Positions 23,965-31,436 of a stretch of 31,436 nucleotides of DNA are shown here, piece after piece. Numbering within the stretch: position 1 is the stretch's first letter; the number at the start of each line of letters is the position of its first letter. This stretch comes from Saccoglossus kowalevskii (taxonomy: Eukaryota; Hemichordata; Enteropneusta; Harrimaniidae). The notes beneath the pieces are model-generated. The model made no database searches and had not been told where the DNA came from. It worked only from the letters and a program-made list of their open reading frames with translations. Both the position numbers and the translations under genes were made by a program. The stretch covers positions 1,685-33,120 of the forward strand of contig NW_003153279.1 of assembly GCF_000003605.2 (NCBI RefSeq), in the 5' to 3' direction.

Positions 23965-24874
23965 ATATGACAGCTAAGTAACGGCACATATGTTATCAGT
24001 CACCAACACATCGTTTTTATAGTATGGCAGCTCAGCAACGGCACACATGTATCAGTCACCAACACATCGTTTTTATTGATATGACAGCTCAGTAACGGCA
24101 CACATGTCATCAGCCACCCTCACATCGTTTTTATAGATATGACAGCTCAGGTAACGACACACATGTCATAAGCCACCCTCACGTCGTTTTTATAGATATG
24201 ACAGCTCAGTAACGGCACATATGTTATCAGTCACCTACACATCGTTTTCATAGTATGGCAGCTCAGTAACGGCACACATGTTATCAGTCACCAACACATC
24301 GTTTTTATTGATATGACAGCTCAGTAACGGCACACATGTCATCAGCCACCCTCACATCGTTTTTATAGATATGACAGCTCAGTAACGGCACATATGTTAT
24401 CAGTCACCAACACATCGTTTTTATAGTATGACAGCTCAGTAACGGCACATATGTCATCAGCCACCCTCACATCGTTTTTATAGATATGACAGCTCAGTAA
24501 CGGCACATATGTTATCAGTCACCAACACATCGTTTTTATAGTATGGCAGCCCAGTAACGGCACACATGTTATCAGTCACCAACACATCGTTTTTATTGAT
24601 ATGACAGCTCAGTAACGGCACACATGTCATCAGCCACCCTCACATCGTTTTTATAGATATGACAGCTAAGTAACGGCATATATGTTATCAGTCACCAACA
24701 CATCGTTTTTATAGTATGGCAGCTCAGTAACGGCACATATGTCATCAGCCACCCTCACGTCGTTTTTATAGATATGGCAGCTCAGTAACGGCACACATGT
24801 TACCAGTCACCAACACATCGTTTTTATAGATATGACAGCTCAGTAACGGCACACATGTTATCAGTCACCAACAC
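23965..24874 (+). repeat. Satellite block repeated at 26161-27069
   Basis: Offset 2196. Anchors: CAGCAACGG at 24033 and 26229; TTTTCATAGTATGG at 24245 and 26441; GGCATATATG at 24675 and 26871. The left copy has lost one T near 24050 and gained one G near 24151, so the offset is restored. Confidence 0.8.
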
Positions 24875-27800
24875 TTCGATTTTATAGATATGACAGCTCA
24901 GTAACGGCACACATGTTATCAGTCACCAACACTTCGTTTTTATAGATATGACAGCTCAGTAACGGCAAACATGTCATCAGCCACCAACACATCGTTTTTA
25001 TAGATATGACAGCTCAGTAACGACACACATGTCATAAGCCACCCTCACGTCGTTTTTATAGATATGACAGCTCAGTAACGGCACACATGTCATCAGCCAC
25101 CCTCACATCGTTTTTATAGATATGACAGCTCAGTAACGACACACATGTCATAAGCCACCCTCACGTCGTTTTTATAGATATGACAGCTCAGTAACGGCAC
25201 ACATGTTATCAGTCACCAACACATCGTTTTTATTGATATGACAGCTCAGTAACGGCACACATGTCATCAGCCACCTTCACATCGTTTTTATAGATATAAC
25301 AGCTCAGTAACGGCACATATGTTATCAGTCACCAACACATCGTTTTTATAGATATGACACCTCAGTAACGGCAAACATGTCATCAGCCACACTCACATCG
25401 TTTTTATAGATATGACAGCTCAGTAACGACACACATGTCATAAGCCACCCTCACGTTGTTTTTATAGATATGACAGCTCAGTAACGGCACATATGTTATC
25501 AGTCACCAACACATCGTTTTTATAGTATGGCAGCTCAGTAACGGCACACATGTTATCAGTCACCAACACATCGTTTTTATTGATATGACAGCTCAGTAAC
25601 GACACACATGTCATAAGCCACCCTCACATCGTTTTTATAGATATGACAGCTCAGTAACGGCACATATGTTATCAGTCACCAACACATCGTTTTTATAGTA
25701 TGACAGCTCAGTAACGGCACATATGTCATCAGCCACCCTCACATCGTTTTTATAGATATGAAAGCTCAGTAACGGCACATATGTTATCAGTCACCAACAC
25801 ATCGTTTTTATAGTATGGCAGCTCAGTAACGGCACACATGTTATCAGTCACCAACACATCGTTTTTATTGATATGACAGCTCAGTAACGGCACACATGTC
25901 ATCAGCCACACTCACATCGTTTTTATAGATATGACAGCTCAGTAACGACACACATGCCATAAGCCACCCTCACATCGTTTTTGTAGATATAACAGCTCAG
26001 TAACGGCACACATGTCATCAGCCACACTCACATCGTTTTTATAGATATGACAGCTCAGTAACGGCACACATGTCATCAGCCACACTCACATCGTTTTTAT
26101 AGATATGACAGCTCAGTAACGACACACATGTCATAAGCCACCCTCACGTCGTTTTTATAGATATGACAGCTCAGTAACGGCACATATGTTATCAGTCACC
26201 AACACATCGTTTTTATAGTATGGCAGCTCAGCAACGGCACACATGTTATCAGTCACCAACACATCGTTTTTATTGATATGACAGCTCAGTAACGGCACAC
26301 ATGTCATCAGCCACCCTCACATCGTTTTTATAGATATGACAGCTCAGTAACGACACACATGTCATAAGCCACCCTCACGTCGTTTTTATAGATATGACAG
26401 CTCAGTAACGGCACATATGTTATCAGTCACCAACACATCGTTTTCATAGTATGGCAGCTCAGTAACGGCACACATGTTATCAGTCACCAACACATCGTTT
26501 TTATTGATATGACAGCTCAGTAACGGCACACATGTCATCAGCCACCCTCACATCGTTTTTATAGATATGACAGCTCAGTAACGGCACATATGTTATCAGT
26601 CACCAACACATCGTTTTTATAGTATGACAGCTCAGTAACGGCACATATGTCATCAGCCACCCTCACATCGTTTTTATAGATATGACAGCTCAGTAACGGC
26701 ACATATGTTATCAGTCACCAACACATCGTTTTTATAGTATGGCAGCCCAGTAACGGCACACATGTTATCAGTCACCAACACATCGTTTTTATTGATATGA
26801 CAGCTCAGTAACGGCACACATGTCATCAGCCACCCTCACATCGTTTTTATAGATATGACAGCTAAGTAACGGCATATATGTTATCAGTCACCAACACATC
26901 GTTTTTATAGTATGGCAGCTCAGTAACGGCACATATGTCATCAGCCACCCTCACGTCGTTTTTATAGATATGGCAGCTCAGTAACGGCACACATGTTACC
27001 AGTCACCAACACATCGTTTTATAGATATGACAGCTCAGTAACGGCACACATGTTATCAGTCACCAACACATCGTTTTTGTAGATATAACAGCTCAGTAAC
27101 GGCACATATGTTATCAGTCACCAACACATCGTTTTTATAGATATGACAGCTCAGTAACGGCAAACATGTCATCAGCCACCAACACATCGTTTTTGTAGAT
27201 ATAACAGCTCAGTAACGACACACATGTCATCAGCCACCCTCACATCGTTTTTATAGATATGACAGCTCAGTAACGCCACACATGTCATCAGCCACCCTCA
27301 CATCGTTTTTATAGATATGACAGCTCAGTAACGGCACACATGTCATCAGCCACACTCACATCGTTTTTATAGATATGACAGCTCAGTAACTACACACATG
27401 TCATAAGCCACCCTCACATCGTTTTTGTAGATATAACAGCTCAGTAACGGCACACATGTCATCAGCCACACTCACATCGTTTTTATAGATATGACAGCTC
27501 AGTAACGGCACACATGTCATCAGCCACACTCACATCGTTTTTATAGATATGACAGCTCAGTAACGACACACATGTCATAAGCCACCCTCACGTTGTTTTT
27601 ATAGATATGACAGCTCAGTAACGGCACATATGTTATCAGTCACCAACACATCGTTTTTATAGTACGGCAGCTCAGTAACGGCACACATGTTATCAGTCAT
27701 AAACACATCGTTTTTATTGATATGACAGCTCAGTAACGGCACACATGTCATCATCCACCCTCACATCGTTTTTATAGATATGACAGCTCAGTAATGACAC

Positions 27801-28342
27801 ACATGTCATAAGCCACCCTCACGTCGTTTTTATAGATATGACAGCTCAGTAACGGCACATATGTTATCAGTCACCAACACATCGTTTTTATAGATATGAC
27901 AGCTCAGTAACGGCACACATGTTATCAGTCACCAACACATCGTTTTTATTGATATGACAGCTCAGTAACGGCACACATGTCATCAGCCACCCTCACATCG
28001 TTTTTATAGATATGACAGCTCAGTAACGGCACATATGTTATCAGTCACCAACACATCGTTTTTATAGTATGGCAGCTCAGTAACGGCACACATGTTATCA
28101 GTCACCAACACATCGTTTTTATTGATATGACAGCTCAGTAACGGCACACATGTCATCAGCCACCTTCACATCGTTTTTATAGATATGACAGCTCAGTAAC
28201 GGCACATATGTTATCAGTCACCAACACATCGTTTTTATAGTACGGCAGCTCAGTAACGGCACACATGTCATCAGCCACCATCACATCGTTGTTATTGATA
28301 TGACAGCTCAGTACGACACACATGTCATCAGCACCCTCACGT

Positions 28343-29492
28343 CGTTTTTATAGATATGGCAGCTCAGTAACGGCACACATGTTACCAGTCACCAACACAT
28401 CGTTTTTATAGACATGACAGCTCAGTAACGACACACATGTCATCAGCCACCCTCACGTCGTTTTTATAGATATGACAGCTCAGTAACGGCACACATGTCA
28501 TCAGCCACACTCACATCGTTTTTATAGATATGGCAGCTCAGTAACGGAAAACATGTCATCAGTCACCAACACATCGTTTTTGTAGATATAACAGCTCAGT
28601 AACGGCACACATGTCATCAGCCACCCTCACATCGTTTTTATAGATATGACAGCTCAGTAACGACACACATGTCATCAGCGACCCTCATATCGTTTTTATA
28701 GATATGACAGCTCAGTAACGGCACACATGTCATCAGCCACACTCACATCGTTTTTATAGATATGACAGCTCAGTAACGACACACATGCCATAAGCCACCC
28801 TCACATCGTTTTTGTAGATATAACAGCTCAGTAACGGCACACATGTCATCAGCCACACTCACATTGTTTTTATAGATATGACAGCTCAGTAACGGCACAC
28901 ATGTCATCAGCCACACTCACATCGTTTTTATAGATATGACAGCTCAGTAACGACACACATGTCATAAGCCACCCTCACGTCGTTTTTATAGATATGACAG
29001 CTCAGTAACGGCACATATGTTATCAGTCACCAACACATCGTTTTTATAGTATGGCAGCTCAGTAACGGCACACATGTTATCAGTCACCAACACATCGATT
29101 TTATTGATATGACAGCTCAGTAACGGCACACATGTCATCAGCCACCCTCACATCGTTTATATAGATATGACAGCTCAGTAACGACACACATGTCATAAGC
29201 CACCCTCACGTCGTTTTTATAGATATGACAGCTCAGTAACGGCACATATGTTATCTGTCACCAACACATCGTTTTTATAGTATGGCAGCTCAGTAACGGC
29301 ACACATGTTATCAGTCACCAACACATCGTTTTTATTGATATGACAGCTCAGTAACGGCACACATGTCATCAGCCACCATCACATCGTTTTTATAGATATG
29401 ACAGCTAAGTAACGGCACATATGTTATCAGTCACCAACACATCGTTTTTATAGTATGGCAGCTCAGTAACGGCACATATGTTATCAGCCACC
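28343..29492 (+). repeat. Second copy of block 21350-22499
   Basis: Offset 6993 from the first copy, sharing its rare variants. Its right end meets, within a single monomer, the left end of the block copied from 19955-20842, which makes 29492/29493 a clear mosaic junction. Confidence 0.8.
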
Positions 29493-30380
29493 AACACATC
29501 GTTTTTTATAGATATGACAGCTCAGTAACGGCACACATGTCATAAACCACCTTCACATCGTTTTTATAGATATGACAGCTCAGTAACGGGACACATGTCA
29601 ACAGCCACTCTCACATCGTTTTTATAGTATGGCAGCCCAGTAACGGCACACATGTCATTAGCCACCATCACATCGTTGTTATAGATATGACTGCTCAGTA
29701 ACGGCACACATGTCACCAGCAACCAACGCATCGTTTTTATTGATATGACAGCTCAGTAACGGCACACATGCTATCAGCCACCAATACATCGTTTTTATAG
29801 ATATGGCAGCTTAGTAACGGCACACATGTCATCAGCCACCCTCACATCGTTTTTATAGATATGGCAGCTCGGTAACGGCAAACATGTCATCAGCCACCAA
29901 CACATCGTTTTTATAGATATGACAGCTCAGTAACGACACACATGTCATAAGCCACCCTCACGTCGTTTTAAAGATATGACAGCTCAGTAACGGCACACAT
30001 GTAATCAGTCACCAACACATCGTTTTTATAGATATGACAGCTCAGTAACGGCACACATGTTATCAGTCACCAACACATCGTTTTTATTGATATGACAGCT
30101 CAGTAACGGCACACATGTCACCAGCAACCAACGCATCGGTTTTAAAGATATGACAGCTCAGTAACGGCGCACATGTTATCAGCCACCAACACATCGTTTT
30201 TATTGATATGGCAGCTTAGTAACGGCCCACATGTCATCAGCCACCCTCACATCGTTTTTATAGATATGGCAGCTCGGTAATGGCAAACATGTCATCAGCC
30301 ACCAACACATCGTTTTTGTAGATATAACAGCTCAGTAACGACACACATGTCATCAGCCACCCTCACATCGTTTTTATAGA
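29493..30380 (+). repeat. Third copy of block 19955-20842
   Basis: Offset 9538 from 19955-20842 and 11395 from 18098-18985. Anchor ACATGCTATC at 29766. It carries the same rare variants (CATAAACC, CATTAGCC, GGCCCACATG, GTAATGGC) in the same order, far from the other two copies. Confidence 0.8.
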
Positions 30381-30649
30381 TATGAGAGCTCAGTAACGCC
30401 ACACATGTCATCAGCCACCCTCACATCGTTTTTATAGATATGACAGCTCAGTAACGGCACACATGTCATCAGCCACACTCACATCGTTTTTATAGATATG
30501 ACAGCTCAGTAACGACACACATGTCATAAGCCACCCTCACATCGTTTTTGTAGATATAACAGCTCAGTAACGGCACACATGTCATCAGCAACACTCACAT
30601 CGTTTTTATAGATATGACAGCTCAGTAACGGCACACATGTCATCAGCCA

Positions 30650-31436
30650 CACTCACATCGTTTTTATAGATATGACAGCTCAGTAACGACACACATGTCA
30701 TAAGCCACCCTCACGTTGTTTTTATAGATATGACAGCTCAGTAACGGCACATATGTTATCAGTCACCAACACATCGTTTTTATAGTATGGCAGCTCAGTA
30801 ACGGCACACATGTTATCAGTCACCAACACATCGTTTTTATTGATATGACAGCTCAGTAACGACACACATGTCATAAGCCACCCTCACATCGTTTTTATAG
30901 ATATGACAGCTCAGTAACGGCACATACGTTATCAGTCACCAACACATCGTTTTTATAGTATGACAGCTCAGTAACGGCACATATGTCATCAGCCACCCTC
31001 ACATCGTTTTTATAGATATGAAAGCTCAGTAACGGCACATATGTTATCAGTCACCAACACATCGTTTTTATAGTATGGCAGCTCAGTAACGGCACACATG
31101 TTATCAGTCACCAACACATCGTTTTTATTGATATGACAGCTCAGTAACGGCACACATGTCATCAGCCACACTCACATCGTTTTTATAGATATGACAGCTC
31201 AGTAACGACACACATGCCATAAGCCACCCTCACATCGTTTTTGTAGATATAACAGCTCAGTAACGGCACACATGTCATCAGCCACACTCACATCGTTTTT
31301 ATAGATATGACAGCTCAGTAACGGCACACATGTCATCAGCCACACTCACATCGTTTTTATAGATATGACAGCTCAGTAACGACACACATGTCATAAGCCA
31401 CCCTCACGTCGTTTTTATAGATATGACAGCTCAGTA
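30650..31436 (+). repeat. Copy of satellite block 25390-26176
   Basis: Offset 5260, running to the window edge. Anchors: CGTTGTTTTTATAG at 25454 and 30714; AAAGCTCAG, a rare variant, at 25761 and 31021; CATGCCAT at 25953 and 31213. Confidence 0.8.

Larger units (their letters stand above)
22019..29460 (+). repeat. 231-bp four-monomer higher-order repeat domain
   Basis: In this part of the array four monomer classes follow in order: a 57-bp class with CACATATGTTATCAGTCACC and TATAGTATGG, a 58-bp class with CACACATGTTATCAGTCACC and TATTGATATG, one with CATCAGCCACCCTCACATCG, and one with CATAAGCCACCCTCACGTCG. Their sum is 231 bp. The first class recurs exactly 231 bp apart at 22019 and 22250, at 23407, 23638 and 23869, and at 23985 and 24216. 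Spacings of 173 and 115 bp also occur (24216 to 24389 to 24504), showing loss of one or two monomers. The domain is not continuous, and other monomer orders interrupt it. Confidence 0.8.
15418..31436 (+). repeat. 58-bp satellite array, about 275 monomers
   Basis: Head-to-tail copies of a 58-bp monomer fill the last 16 kb and run off the right edge. A typical monomer is 15651-15708. One part is nearly constant (CGTTTTTATAGATATGACAG then CTCAGTAACGGCAC). The other part is variable: CATGTCATCAGCC, CATGTTATCAGTC, CATGTCACCAGCA or CATGTCATAAGCC, followed by ACCCTCAC, ACCAACAC, ACCATCAT or ACCAACGC, then ATCG or GTCG. Monomers with TATAGTATGGCAG are 57 bp. T-run length also varies. All short frames inside the array, such as those on the minus strand at 16725-16928 and 16978-17241, are repeat artefacts. 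The left boundary with unique DNA is sharp near 15418. The strand given is that of the printed unit; no transcription is implied. Confidence 0.98.

Noticed and set aside
15418-31436. Hammerhead ribozyme in the satellite: the minus strand of many monomers has CTGATGA, the start of a hammerhead core.
   Set aside because: The required GAAA after stem II is absent from the monomer, and no suitable stems I-III can be placed. CTGATGA alone is not enough.
15418-31436. CRISPR array, because of many regular short repeats.
   Set aside because: The units are directly adjacent 58-mers that vary throughout one half by shared classes. There are no unique spacers, no leader and no cas genes, and the DNA is eukaryotic in character.
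15418-31436. CENP-B box in the satellite monomer.
   Set aside because: No stretch of the monomer fits the TTCG...CGGG pattern, so a centromere assignment cannot rest on it.

Overview
The window is AT-rich, gene-poor, repeat-rich nuclear DNA, most likely from an animal (perhaps a marine invertebrate; the sequence does not fix the taxon). I found no convincing protein-coding gene, tRNA, rRNA, bacterial operon or CRISPR array. The open reading frames present are short, lack recognisable domains, and many lie inside tandem repeats.

Layout. 1-571 is the right end of a 17-bp minisatellite that continues beyond the left edge; most units carry a 5' splice-donor-like GTAAGT. 1270-1570 is a nearly perfect 48-bp tandem repeat, 6.3 copies, open in one frame. 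1571-14057 is mostly unique AT-rich DNA. It contains a degenerate repeat of about 25 bp (about 5340-5890), a compact inverted-repeat element (7133-7262) next to two small perfect hairpins, a degenerate repeat of about 240 bp (about 9360-9830), a hairpin cluster (10314-10458) and a long AT-rich palindrome (10768-10826). 14058-14284 is a 19-bp minisatellite whose units alternate in pairs, and 14934-15235 is a degenerate repeat of about 52 bp.

The right half, 15418-31436, is one continuous satellite array of a 58-bp monomer, roughly 275 copies, still running at the right edge and interrupted only by a 50-N assembly gap (17398-17447). The array is organised at several levels: 58-bp monomers of a few recurring sequence classes, a four-monomer higher-order unit of 231 bp in the right part, and near-identical blocks of about 0.5-1.9 kb repeated at offsets of 1857, 2196, 4218/4219, 5260, 6993, 7341 and 9538 bp. 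Block edges are abrupt, so the array is a mosaic. Either recent unequal exchange or conversion, or assembly error around a hard repeat, would explain this.

No genes cooperate here. The interest lies in satellite evolution, in the splice-donor-like minisatellite, and in whether plus-strand transcripts of the 58-bp satellite could fold.
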